DNA from: Triops longicaudatus
Taxonomy: Eukaryota > Arthropoda > Branchiopoda > Notostraca > Triopsidae
Direction of reading: 5' to 3'
Assembly (NCBI GenBank): GCA_022885665.1
Contig: JAGQDJ010000175.1
Location: 120,367-184,366, forward strand
DNA length: 64,000 nt
The position numbers and the translations under genes are program-made. The notes under the pieces were generated by a model, which did no database searches, was not told the origin of the DNA, and saw only the letters and a program-made list of their open reading frames with translations. This document shows, piece after piece, positions 21,844-34,642 of this stretch. Positions within the stretch are counted from its first letter, which is position 1; each line of letters opens with the position of its first letter.

Positions 21844-21881
21844 ATTGAAAATGTGTGTTATAGTTGACACACATTTTCAAT
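21844..21881. repeat. Perfect 15-bp inverted repeat with 8-nt loop
   Basis: ATTGAAAATGTGTGT (21844-21858) and its exact reverse complement (21867-21881) flank an 8-nt loop. The function is unknown. Confidence 0.9.
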
Positions 21882-24566
21882 CCGAAACTACGCTGAAACA
21901 AATTTAACAAAAACGGAAGTAGTACTAAAACTCTGAATATGGGATGTTCACGTGACAGCGAATAGAAAGGTAACAACATACAGTAGAACTCGATCTAATT
22001 GAAACAGATTCGGGCGACGACGTATTGTCCCACAACAGAAAAAAAAATATTATCCAAAAATCTATTTTTTTTGCGAATATGAATTTCCCAAGTAAATCTC
22101 CGTGTCACGTACTTATAATCTAACATTTACAAAACGTGTCGTATTACTTTTCTCAAAGAAGAGGTGCAACAGAAGATGTAGTACGGTATACTGCAGCACT
22201 TTTTAAAGGACTTTACTTATGCATATTTAATATAGTGCTTTACGAGGAGGCTGAAGAAAGGCTTTATAGACAATTACATACGTTTCGAAATTCGATATTC
22301 GTGAATAATTCATAAAGAGAACTGGCATGGAAAAAGGCTCTGTCGGAAAAGTCTTCGATAAAGCCTCTTACACTTGAAAAAAAAATCTGCACCGATTAAA
22401 CGAAATCCAGTGTAGTGATGTACCTTTCGCTCCATTCAAGTTTAGTTTTGTATTAAACAACCCCAAAACGAATTGATAACGTTGGAAAGGAACCTTAAAT
22501 GCAACGAAATACTGGGAAGTAAAGTGGAATACTCTCGAAAGTAGTTGTTTGCACCAACAATAATTATTTGACAACGTGAGACATTATTTTATAGTTACCT
22601 TTTTGGGGAAATATTTTTATTTCAATAAGTCATTGACTTGTTACACGAATCTAAGCTTTAAAAGGCATTCCGTGACGACAAAAGAAAATTGTTACCTGGG
22701 ATATGGATCGTGACGATAACGCGTTCGTTCAAAGGATGTCATCTTCAAACAAGTACCGTCTACCAACGCAAACTCGCTGGGAACTGCGAAGTAAGACAAA
22801 AGATAATTATACTACTTCATTAATTTAGAAGGGACGAGTTCTTTCTGTCCTACATTTTGTTCCAACCTGATTACCCCTATCTCAATTAATTTTCTATCCT
22901 CCCTTTACTAGTAAAAGAAAAGAAGGAAAGAAAAGAAATGAGAAGGTAATTTTGTACAAGAAAAGTAGTGAAACGTGTCATCTTCGCTGTTTTTGTTAAC
23001 AGCATTGTACTAAGTGTAATTAAAAGGCCGAAACTGGGACAAAATCAGGGCACACAGGAGTTCGTGCTTCTTGTGTGTTAACTTTAAGTTATGTTTTCGC
23101 AATTTTTTCTTTAAAATGTACTTTTATTGTATTAGTTATATATTCAAGTTTTATTGTTCCGTAAAGTTGCTTATTAATTTTATTTTGTTCAACAGTAAAT
23201 GGCAACCGCAGATGAAGTGATGTAAAGGGATTGCGTTTGTGTGTTTGGAGCTTGAATCTAACGGCTAATCCCTGCCGTATTGGCCCCTGAATACCAGAGT
23301 AACGATGGCAAAGTACCCAGGCAAAGTAGGTCTTTGTGGACACAATCGATAAAAGGGGATTCTGGTTGGGTTAAAAGGTACTTGATCACGTACCACGAGA
23401 GAACGAGGTAATGTACACATACCGGATTTTCTTAATTAATGAGTTGATGTAGTGAAGGGCCAATCATGAAACAACACACCCCAAATAATTTTTTATGAAA
23501 TCGGTTTTACACAATATCTTTAGGTTTACGTATAGCGACAGATGTTTTCATTTACATCAGGAAACGTAAACCTTATCCACAAGTATTTTTTTCTCTTAAT
23601 GACAAGGAGGGAACGACGGAAATTGTGAATCGTGCATCGGTCCTTATTCTATCAGTTATGCAAAAAAAGGCTCCTTATCTATTCTAAAAATGATATGTCC
23701 CTAAAGGCACTGGAAAGAAACGTAAAGTTGAGTAAAAGCTCGTAAATATCGGAGTTGCAACATTGAGAAAATCCCTTACGATGCTTGCTCCTTTTCGGTC
23801 CTTGGGAACTAAAGAGTTTAACTTGTTAGGTAACTTGAATAATTTAAAAGTCTAGGGAGAAAAATTTCTGGTAAGACATCCACCTTCAAAACTTACTGGT
23901 AAAAGAACAACTGAAACCGCAAAAATCGGGAAAAAGAACAAGTTTCCCATCGAACTTTTAAAGGTTGAAAAATTTGAAGTTAAGGCTTTGAAGTTTCGCG
24001 GTTTCTATTATTATTGTTTTCTTTTGTGCCCTTTCAAGAATGTCAACGAGGAAAGCAGGAGAGAACTGATGGGAAATAGTGACCTCGTAGGAGAAGATGG
24101 CTACTTCCTTTGTGAAACATGCTCTTATAACTTCAAAAGGCGAGTGCAGGAATAAGTGTCTAGCGGGCCCTGGTAGTGTCTATGCCCTGGTATTTGACTC
24201 TTGAATGAGTCAGGAGAAAAAAAAAATCCGTTTTATGAAACCCTTATCTTCTTGCCGATAAGAAGCCATTCATATCTAGTTCTTCATCTTATCAAGTTTA
24301 CCGTTCGCCTTGGAAGGAAAAAAGAAAATATATTCTACAGGTTTGGGATAATAAAACTGGAAAACGAGTTCATTTTGTATAGGAATGTTCGCTAGTGTTT
24401 CCATTTCGACAAAGACGAACATGAAAATCTTAGATTCTGCCAGAGAGTAATCTTATGGAATTCTTTGTTTTTCAGCTGGGGCAATGTTTGTAGTCTTTTA
24501 TAAGGAGAAACGTGTATAAAAGCAAAGTTTGGGCATAGAAAACAGGAAGTCCAAGTTGGGAGCTTA

Positions 24567-24672
24567 TTATTTGTTCTTTTGCTTACCGGTGCCAGCAAAG
24601 TTTTCCTCTGGCCCATCTTCACGGTCGTCAGGAGATCCTACGCCGTCTGATCCTTCGTACGAAAGACTATAC
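24567..24672 (-). CDS. KHDRBS: KH gene exon 8: acidic C-terminus and stop
   Basis: The acceptor is TTTTATTAG; the first base completes an Arg codon (phase 2 in). It encodes RYSLSYEGSDGVGSPDD.., acidic residues, then GTGKQKNK and TAA (24569-24567). A good donor (ACCG|GTAAGC) lies 18 nt before the stop codon, so transcripts may instead splice at 24587 to an unseen downstream exon. Confidence 0.78.
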
Positions 24673-27600
24673 CTAATAAAAACAAAAATGGAGGATGAAA
24701 AGTTTTGATTACGGCTTGGCAATGGATTTTTAACATCCAATTTTCCCAGGTTCTCGACTCATTTCCCACTTTATTTTCCCTTCCGATGAGAAATAAGAAA
24801 CAATAAGAGCTAACAAAATTCACTCGTTAGGTAAATATGGCAGAAACTTCAATGTACAGGCTCAATGGCCTGAAGGTGGAATGAAGTGGACCAGAGAGCA
24901 AATTAAATCAAGTTTGACAATCGAATGAGAGGATTTAACCATTGAATGAGAATAAAGAACGAACGTTTCGTGACTGGAAAATTTAAATTATCCTGGAGTC
25001 CTGGTTTACACTAAGCTATATGCCGTCTACTCTAAAATAGCTAACAAAACCGTTGAGACAATTTTGCTGGAAACGTGACTTCGCTGACAAAATATCGAAA
25101 GAATGCAACATTGGGCACAGGCATTGGGTGCTTGATTCTGTACCTGCCATAAAGATCCAGGAAGGCGAGGTCGTTGGTTGGATCTAGGAAATCATCTTTG
25201 CCTTGTTCGCGCATCCGATTGAGTATAGTGAGCATGTTTCGTCGGGCGGTGGAAGACATCATGGAAGAAGGGGGCAAATTGGGACGAAATCGACCAGCAG
25301 CCGCGGCTCCTGCTATCAACCCTGAATGTCTTTGCACTGTAAGAAAGCCAATTTATGGAGAAAATGAAATAGAATTTGGGAGGATGTGCATTTTACATTT
25401 TAGGAAAAGACTGTCATACCATTTATGCAAATTAGGAACTTTTACTTTCCTTTTCTGGAGAAGGACGAAAATGTATTCCTTGTAATGAAGTTGACGAAAT
25501 GAAATTGACCGAATGTCAGGTGAGCGAAATATGAAAATTTGTAAAATTTTACAGCTCTGGCTTTCGGGTCACATTGAGAGAAAATATTTAAGACGGATTT
25601 AAAGGAGTAGAAATATATTTGACGCTAGAGTTTAAGAGTTCTTTCAATGCTGTTTCGAAACTATGTGACATTATTAAAGGACACTACTATTTATAAGTTG
25701 CTTAATGTTCTGTAAAACTGAAGTGCGATCATTTTTATAGTCCGGATACAGTACAGTTTGCGTTCAGTTATTTATCAAGCTATAACTCAAGCCTCAGGTG
25801 TGGTCGTTCGTTGTAAAAAATGATTGTGATTGATTTAATACTGATTTATTAAGCCCAAATTATCTAGTAAAATTTGTTAAATAGGATGTTCAGAACTATT
25901 AATAAGCTGAGTAGGAAGCTTCTTGGTTTTTGTGAATGTGTTTTCCGGTGTTAGTTTCCATCAAAAGAAATCGAGAAGTCAGATTTTTTAAAAGTTATTA
26001 TTAGGTAGTTACGATCTGACTATGAAGGTTACGAAAGCGTATCGCAATTATTTAATAACAGAGCATTCTCCTTTGTGCAGTATCGATTTGTCTGTGCACC
26101 TGTTCTCGCATTGCATTTAGGCCCGTAAAATAGGCTTCTTGTTTCGCGTCTAAACTTGAAATTTCCAACTGAATAGACTCTTCTACTAACTAACGTTTGT
26201 GCGGTTTAAATGTCAATACCAGCCCTATATTAATAGGCGCAATGAAGCGCTGAAATGTCACTTAAGAAATCTGTTGAAGACTCAAAAACTCTTATCAAAA
26301 GATACACAGCAGGTGAACTCATCACATGAACATACTTTATCCGTTTCGAACCGCAAAATGACATTCAATTTCGGTGCTGTTCTTGCTGCGTCTACAACTA
26401 ACTTTTATGGCAAGCCAAGGATCTAACCATGCTTGATAGATTATTGTGTGCTGGTAAGTATATTTATATAAATTAAAATCAGTAGAAATAATAAATGCGA
26501 ACAGAGCTGATATTGCGTCTGTCCAATTTACTTTTGCAGCCTTACTTTTTTGCTGTTGCATGTGAAAATTTCCATATAAAAGCTCAATGGAAAAGCTATC
26601 CTAACTGGATCGGTAACTAAATTATACTCAAGAGGTCGGTGGGGCACTAAATTAATGCAAACGGGCGTAATAAGCGTCATGAGCGTAAAGGGAAGTCTTG
26701 ACACCCGAGGCCAAAATGTGAGACTCTTCCTTGTGCCCTTTCGAATCACATGACGCTCTACTACATCTTGTGCCTTTGCTTAAGGTTTACGTGATCTTTT
26801 ACTTTAGTTTCAAAATTCATATTTATGTCTGACTACCAAACTTTCTCGATTATCTTTAATAAATATTTGTAACTTTTATTTTCGAAGCAAACGCTATCGA
26901 TTTCTTACAGTAATTAAAAAAGGAAAAACTACCTGCAGCGGGTCCAAAGCCAATGCCGATACTTTGAGCAGGTTTACATAAGCCACGTAACGCTGGGTGA
27001 AGTAAAGGTAACATAGGTGCACAAGGGGCAGGTACCCTTGCTCCCAAGCCAGGTGCAGCTAACCCTCCAGGCATAGCCTAGTGTAAATTATTATAAGTAA
27101 TTTTTCATTGTTTGAATATTCAATACAATTAAATGTAATTCCACGTACTGACCTTGAAAATTTTAAAATCGTGGAAATTGTAAAAAAGTCTGATAAGTAC
27201 CAGTGTCAGATTTATACTATGCTTTTAGTTTTCAGTTATGGGAGTGTTTGTGACCGTGAAACAATTAGCACGGGAAATGAGATCAGTTAACGGATAGTGC
27301 GCTGCAATGCAAATAGTTTTGGTAGTCATTCTGTGATGCATAGAGATAATGTCGCAAACAGAGTTGGTGCAGGGAGCAACTTACCCCTGACGGAATCCCT
27401 AGCGCATTCAGGGAGGGAAGATTGGCGTTCGGGTGTCTGACAGTGGGAGCTGAGGGCACGGAAGGACAGACGGTCGTCCCCATGCTGCTATTACTGCTAC
27501 TACTGCTGTGACTGTTGGCAGTACCGGCTACGTTGCTCGTGATTGCACTGCTATTGACACTTCCCGCCTGCGAATGGCCAAGCGGATGATCGCTGTTATT

Positions 27601-30600
27601 GGAGACGGCCGCAGCCGAGGCAGCCGCAGCCATCAACAAATCGGCTGCCGAGCTAACCACAGTTCCAGGTTGGCCCGGACCGGTCGCGTTCATCATTTGC
27701 ATTTCACGCAGTTGCTCTTGTCGAATTTCATCGTTGTAATCCTAAAGAACACGTGAACGAATCGCATAAACTAAGGAATTAACAAATGCAAAATTGATGT
27801 AATTTTTGTTGCTTGGTTCAGTAAGACAAACAGAATGAATGAAAAACCTATACAAAATTTAAAGAAGGCTTTCAAGTGATTATAACCGCATAACTCCTAC
27901 TGAAACGAATTTTTATATTCATTTCGACAAAAATGAAACAATAATTCAGAACAACTTTAAAAAAGATATTCAAATTCTTTTTTAGTTAACACTAACCTTG
28001 CAATATTAAGCTAACAGAGAATTCTGGATTAACGGAATACCGTATTAAGATGTGAATGAGTTATTGCAGTTGGTACAATAAAAACTTTTGAATCAGGGGA
28101 AGAAATCCAAGTGATACGGAATGAAATGAAAAGACATAACTGTCGATTACTTCAATTATTAATAGTCTTCCGAACAATGTGGAAAAACTTTCGCGACAAT
28201 TAGCTTTTTTATAAGAAATGTTAAGAGACGACATGGATATTCACATTATCGACCGATTTTCGTGACCGGTAGGGGATTGCAGCCATTGTTGACAAAAAGT
28301 TGTCACGAAAGGTGAAATATAACGATAACGGTGAACTTCAAAACCACATAACGAAAGGTGATCGAAAATCGATAGCCATTATTAAGGATAGTTTTTCTCT
28401 TTTTTTCTGTGTTCGGTGAGTGGCAACGTACCGGTACTAAGAATCGACGGATTTCTGTTAACGCTAATGCAATTCGCGCGTGTGCCTCAGCAGGTGCTGC
28501 AAAAGCGGAGATCTCGACGTGCAAATCTTCGTTGAGGTGTTTATAACGCGCTTCGGCCGACTGCCGACATTCTTCTTCCTTTTTACAAGAAAAAAAAAAG
28601 AAATAGAATGTACTACTTAGTTAAGCATTCACAGTAGCGTAGCAAACGTAATAAATATTTGCCCAGTGCAAAAGTGTTAAACCCATTTGCAGGCAGCTTG
28701 AATTTACTTCTGGGACTTAGTTAAGCATTCTTACTTAGAAATTTATCGTCATCGTCTTGGTAACGATAAGCAGTATGTTCGCACTACGTGTCTTACCCTA
28801 AGATAGTTTTATTCATAAATAGAGGAAAATATTTTAAGTAATTGTGAACATTTCACTTAAGGCCAAACAAACGAGTTGTTACAACGTTAATTGGAACGTC
28901 GTTTTTTCTGGATAAATGATAAATAGTGTGTTTCTGTATAACGTTGAAAGGCAATAAGTGTAGAAGCTCGTTACTCATGAATAAAATTCGTATAATTACA
29001 TTTGCCAATACTCTTTGAATCAACACTGGCCGTATTTGCATACTTAATTACGATAACAATGATGTAATCCAATATAAGCAGATATGAAGTTTGATGACTA
29101 CTTCGGTGGCAACTTCAAGGTAAGTCAGGAGTGCGAACAAAGCAAAGGAGCATATCTGAAGGGGAAGCTCACATAAACGTTTATGGTTAACTGAATTGAG
29201 AACCTGAATTATTGCTTACTTTTTGCTTGTCGCGCATTGAGCCGCGGCCCAGAATAGCCATCTTGGTTAACGTTTCTTCTTGGAGTCGTTTCAGGGAATT
29301 GCCTTTGGGTCCCAATAATTTTCCAACGAAATTGAACTGCAGGAGAGAAAAAAAAGTTGCGGTTGACACCGAGAAAATTTACAAGAGTGTAAGGAAATGA
29401 GAAAGTGATTTATGGGAGTTCGATTTTTAATGTTTCTTAAAAAGAAAATCCTCGCCTTGAAGTATCTTGACAAGTCATTTCCAGCGTAATGTGCAAAAAC
29501 TAGAACTCAGTTTATTTAATATTTCCAGTTTTTCGTTTAGTTAAAATTTATAGAGTACTCGCGTTAGCGAATCTTTTTGACTAAAGTTTTATCTAAATAG
29601 CTCTAGCCAGAGATTAATTATGACCTATGCTATTAGCCTGGGATCTTTGTTGATTCGTGTAACTTTTTGGGGAAAGTAAAAGACTTTTTATGTACATATA
29701 AAAAATGATAGTGTCCTCTGTCACCCTTAATTAAAACTTTTCGAGAGGACCAGGCGCCGCATTTCCTTTTGGTATGGCGTTAAAGAGGGTTTAAAGAAGG
29801 TGTAAATTGGAAATTCTTGTCAAAATTCTTGGACTTGAGGCATTTTATTACCAGAATCTTTGACGGGGGTGCTATTTCATCCCCCATTGAACACAGAGAT
29901 TTTCATTCCTAGGACGAAAAAATATGGGCGTGGCCAAGAGACAGTCAAGGTGATAAATTCATTTCAGAAACGACTAATTTGCGAAGCGTTTATGAAATTC
30001 CGTTGCTATAACGGGTCTTGCATTGTCCAGTGATAGATCCTCTACCAGCAGAATTGAACAACATTCTTTGAAGACAGATATTTTTGGTGGAGTATTTCTT
30101 TCCGCCAAAAATCCTCGGAATTTCGTTTGCTTGTTTGCCACTAGCTATTCTTGAGCCAACTCTTCCGTATTATTTATAACTCTGGAAGGTTGTAGAACTA
30201 TTGTGAGGGTTTCGTTTATTCGAGCAGTGATTATTGTAAAACCATTTTCCAACAGAATCTGGAACTGGCGAATTGATATCCGTGACGAAGCAATTAGTAA
30301 ACATCCGTAGTAGTGAAAACGGAACTTTGCACCTATTAATTTTTATTCCAGTATCATTTTCCTATATGCATATAATATCAACTATTCGAGAGACCATTAC
30401 AATTATTTAATTGAAAATAATTGATTGTGTAAATTTGCAGTATGTCTTCTTAATATAATTCTTGTTACTTCACTACAGTTCATTTATTCTAAGTTTTTGA
30501 AAGCAATGAACTACAGAGAATAGGAAATGTCCAAATTAATTTACTATAAGTTGTTAAATGAAAGCAAGGAATTTATCGACTTGTGCAATTAATTCAATTG

Positions 30601-33600
30601 CGGGTGAATGTCTGGTCAGTTTATTTGTTGCAGTAATTTGTTTTCGCGTAGGAACGGGTACACCTGTAACAGGATATTTTGTTTTCTATTTCTTTCTGGG
30701 TTTGTTTACCAAAATTTACGAGTTAGCGAAACTGCCTTGGTGAAATAAACTCTCTCCGGGACCGACAAAGCGTCAAAGTTTCTTTTTTGTGTGCAGCAAG
30801 CAAGAACATCTACTTTTTCTAAACTGAATTTTCTCTCTCCGTTTCGTCTTTTTCTGTTTATTGATTCGGGCAATGCTCGCTCAAAATGCGAATTATTTTT
30901 CTTCCTGCCGGGTTTTCACTGTCCACCTACTCCTTATTTTTTCTTTTTTTTTTTTAAGAAAGGTGTCAGCATTCAACTGGGAGCAAAACGTCCCCACCAT
31001 CAGCAATGACTGAGTTTTTTGTCGAGTGTAGAAAACTCTAGTTATGTTACCTTAGTTCTTTTTTATTACTATAGTTCTGCGAGAGAAAAACAGCGTTGGG
31101 AAAAAGGGTAAGGGGTATTGAATTGAGTCGTTTTGACAACGACTGGCATTTCTCTTGCAAAACAAAAATTGGCACAGTACCGAATCTACGTCATTTTTTA
31201 ACAGTTTGAAATGCTTTTGAGACGCTACAGAAGAATTTTTAGCCTTTTTTACCTTACGTTCCAACTCATTTACAAACGTTTGTTGTCTCGGTCGGTGTAA
31301 TATTGTATCGTTTAATCCGCTTTCCTGTTTCTTTTGACAAGCCTAAGTTCTCAATGTTATGAGTCCAAGAGCCCGCTCACTCGATTTCTCTTCACAATTA
31401 AAAATGCAAACCAAAAAACGCCCGTCTTCAAAGAAGTTCATGATTGCTTTGAAAGGGGGAAATGGATGACAGTTGGTTTGAAAGCTTCTACTTTCTCTGA
31501 GCTGCTGGCACTGTAAATTAAGCTTTTAAGTTCATGGGGGTTGAGGGGAGAGGAAGGTTGGAACGGAGCTTAAATTGTTATGGTTCCGAAGCGCAGAGCT
31601 TTTAATCCGACAATTCCTAAATTAAACTTCCCACCGTTTTCGTCCTCCCCAAACTTTTATTCAAGTTGGAAAATCTGTGAGAGTTTCGTATTCGCCTATC
31701 GCTGCCAGGTTTGTACATGGAGGTTGCCTTAGGCGGAACAAATGTCCTTTCTTCACCTGCGAAATTCATTGTATCACATGTGGTGATGGAGAGGCGAAGG
31801 AGAACCTTCGTCTTCAGGACAGGGGAAAGAGGGTAAAGGGAAGTTTGGAGGAAATCGATACCGGGATGTGTAGTACTCGCCACGCGAGTACGAGTACGAT
31901 GATCTGACCAGCTTTTCCGGAAAAGGAAGAGATTTTCATATTGATCTCTGGTTTTGCTGGCAAGCGAAAGGTGAAAAGATTTTATCTCCTGGTACTCTCA
32001 AAAAGGATATTGCAGCTCTTCATGACTCAGTTGCGCACAAAATATATCCCTTCTAGATTTTTTTGCCGAAGATGTAATGTTGACCTAAAGAAATATTGGT
32101 GGTTTAATTGGTGGGAAAATAGGCTGGGTAAATTATTCGGCGCAATTTCGGTCTCATAGCACGTCTAGTCAAGACTTTAGGGAGACAGACAATCGGAACA
32201 GACGAACTAAACTTACCTTAGGATGGTCTTTGACGGGCACCAAAGCTCTAATGGTGACTTTAATGGGTTTGTCTTTGGTCACATCACAGAACTTTTTGTG
32301 TTCTTCCCTTCCTGGAAGTCGCCCACCGTTCTGGACCCGTTCAATTTCTAGAAAACATAAAAGACAAGACAGAAAACATAATGAATACTAGGGAATTAGC
32401 TGGCGGCAGCGCAATTTGATCACAGAGTGGTTCTTGGTTATGCATGGTAGTTCTTCGGAAAAGCGCCGGCACCGTAGCGCTCTGAGCGCTAAGTAACTCA
32501 AAACAGCTCAGAGTTCGTGCGACAGAGGATTTCTGCGTTCTTTCGTGACACGGGCCACGGAGCTTGATAAATAAGCCGGGTGGCAAAAGAAAATTCTTGT
32601 CCTTTACCGGGCCAAAAATGTAGAAAGCATAGCGACAGGTCGAATAGTTAGTTTGCCTGTCAGTAATGCCTAATTTCTTATTTCTCTTTCTGGCACTGAC
32701 TTTGTGGGAAGGAGAAAAAAAGGTGAATGCAAAAAGGAAAATAGAGCCAAACTTCCTGTCCAAAGCACCTTGGATTAGAAGAGTTTGCTTTTGTTTTGCA
32801 GCTCGGAGAAGCTCGTCGTAAATAATGCTCCGAGTTTAACTCATTTCTAATTCTTAAGCCTGTGCCAAGAACTTTGTTCATTTTGCCCAGCCTGTTTCTG
32901 AAAGCAGCATCGAAATTGCACAAAATTTCAAAGCAATTTATGTACGTCCTGTAATGAAAGAAAGTAAGAATCCACATTGCTACATCCTTTTGAAACAATT
33001 CCCTGAGGTTCATTAAGCTCCCAGTTAATCGCAATTTAAATCTTCATTAGCCACCACGTTGGATGGTACTCCGTTCATAGTATTAGTCTATTCCTAGACT
33101 CGATATCATGTTATGAGACACCAAATCTTTTCCAGACTGTTTAACATGTCTGGTTAGTTCATGTTCCGTGTGCTTAGTTTTTACTCGTAGTTTCACGCGT
33201 GCTTATTTTAACAAATTATGAGTTTAAAACTAAACAAAAATTGGTTATCGTTTGAAGCGCTTTGAAGCTTTTTATGGTCAGGGTGAAAAACTAGGCGTGG
33301 AAAGCTGATTTGATTATTTGCGGAAGTAGCGTCGTAAAGGGAATGCTTGCACACAAGAAGCGCCAAAATGGTTTGTCCATCTTATAACCCCAGTGAGAGA
33401 ATCTTCGGGGAATTACCTACGGAATTGAAAAGTTCTCGTAGGCAAAGATCAGTCCAAGAGAAGGCACGGGAAGACATGGCTTCCTTTTTAAACAAGTATT
33501 TATAGGTTTCGTAAGGCATAAAATGTCATTATTGCTAGCTTTCCTTTTGAGGAAAAAAAAAGTTGTGTACATCTGGAACATGTCTGGATTAAAGATATAG

Positions 33601-34609
33601 ATTTTTTCTGTGTGGTGGCTTTCTCGAAGTGTAAAAATTTTGGGGATAGACATACAATGTGAGCCAAAAACGAAAACCCGAAAAAGTAAAGCAAATTGTT
33701 GAAGTTGTGTTAGCCACGCTGTTCCTCAGCAATTTATAGCTGTTTTCCTTTTGAGTCATTCCTTTCGAAATAAATACAGTGCGCGGAACGTGACACGAAG
33801 AGTGGGTTGGCGAGTTTGGGTTTCGGCGATCAGGGAATTCTGCGACTGACATTGTACTTTCCCTGGGGAGTTTGCTTTGTCTGCACCTATTTTAATGACT
33901 TTTGAACTGCCCGAGTCCAGCTACTCGAAAAATGCTGAAGAAACAAAGTAAAGACTGTTTTCCGATGAAGGTTGTATTTTTAGGAAGAAAACACACAAGC
34001 TTAGGACTAGAATGTACCCGATGTTTGCAGCTTGGGGCGTGGGCAGTTTTAATGACTTTCTCCGAGACTTCATTAACCATTAAGCTGCAGCTTAATTACT
34101 CCGAGAATTAAGGGATCTTTAGTAGCGTTTACGAAAGCAAAAAGGGGCCGCGTTGATATAGGACGCAACACGTTTGGACCATAATAAATAACGCTTTATG
34201 TGGAGAAGATAAATGAATTTAAACTCCGTTGGTTGGAGCATTTTGGCTCCGCCCTCTATCCCCCTAGGGGACCTGACATGCTTAGGTGGCCATTTTCTTG
34301 TGTTGGAGGGGCCGTAGCCCAGTGTGTGTATACACTAACTTAGTTTTTCAAACTGCTCATCACGAACGTTTTTAAGGACATTTTTGAGGCGAACTAGTTA
34401 ATAAAATTAAGGTTTTACTCCCTTTTTACCGGTTAGTAGGGAACTGTCGGTCGTCATGGCAGTGATTCGTCTTTACCCAGCTAGGCCAAACGTAAAGGTA
34501 TGACGTGAAGGGAGAGAGAAAATGGTACTTGAAGTGCCCGGAGGGGTATAAAAGCGAGGGCTTGAGAGAGCCAGATTAAAAGAAATGGCCGTATTGAAAA
34601 GAGGACATG

Positions 34610-34642
<33 letters not shown>

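Larger units (their letters stand above)
16755..24566. other. Intergenic region between the two convergent genes
   Basis: It holds both 3' UTRs, whose limits I cannot fix. A plus-strand AATAAA lies at 17826-17831. A minus-strand AATAAA (TTTATT on plus) lies at 23123-23128. No ORF here resembles a gene. It contains a perfect 15-bp hairpin at 21844-21881 and three TATAAAA-like sites near 19156, 19377 and 19706, whose meaning is unclear. Confidence 0.6.

Noticed and set aside
27508..27756. Plus ORF over the KH exon 5 region
   Set aside because: Antisense shadow of the low-complexity coding exon on the minus strand.
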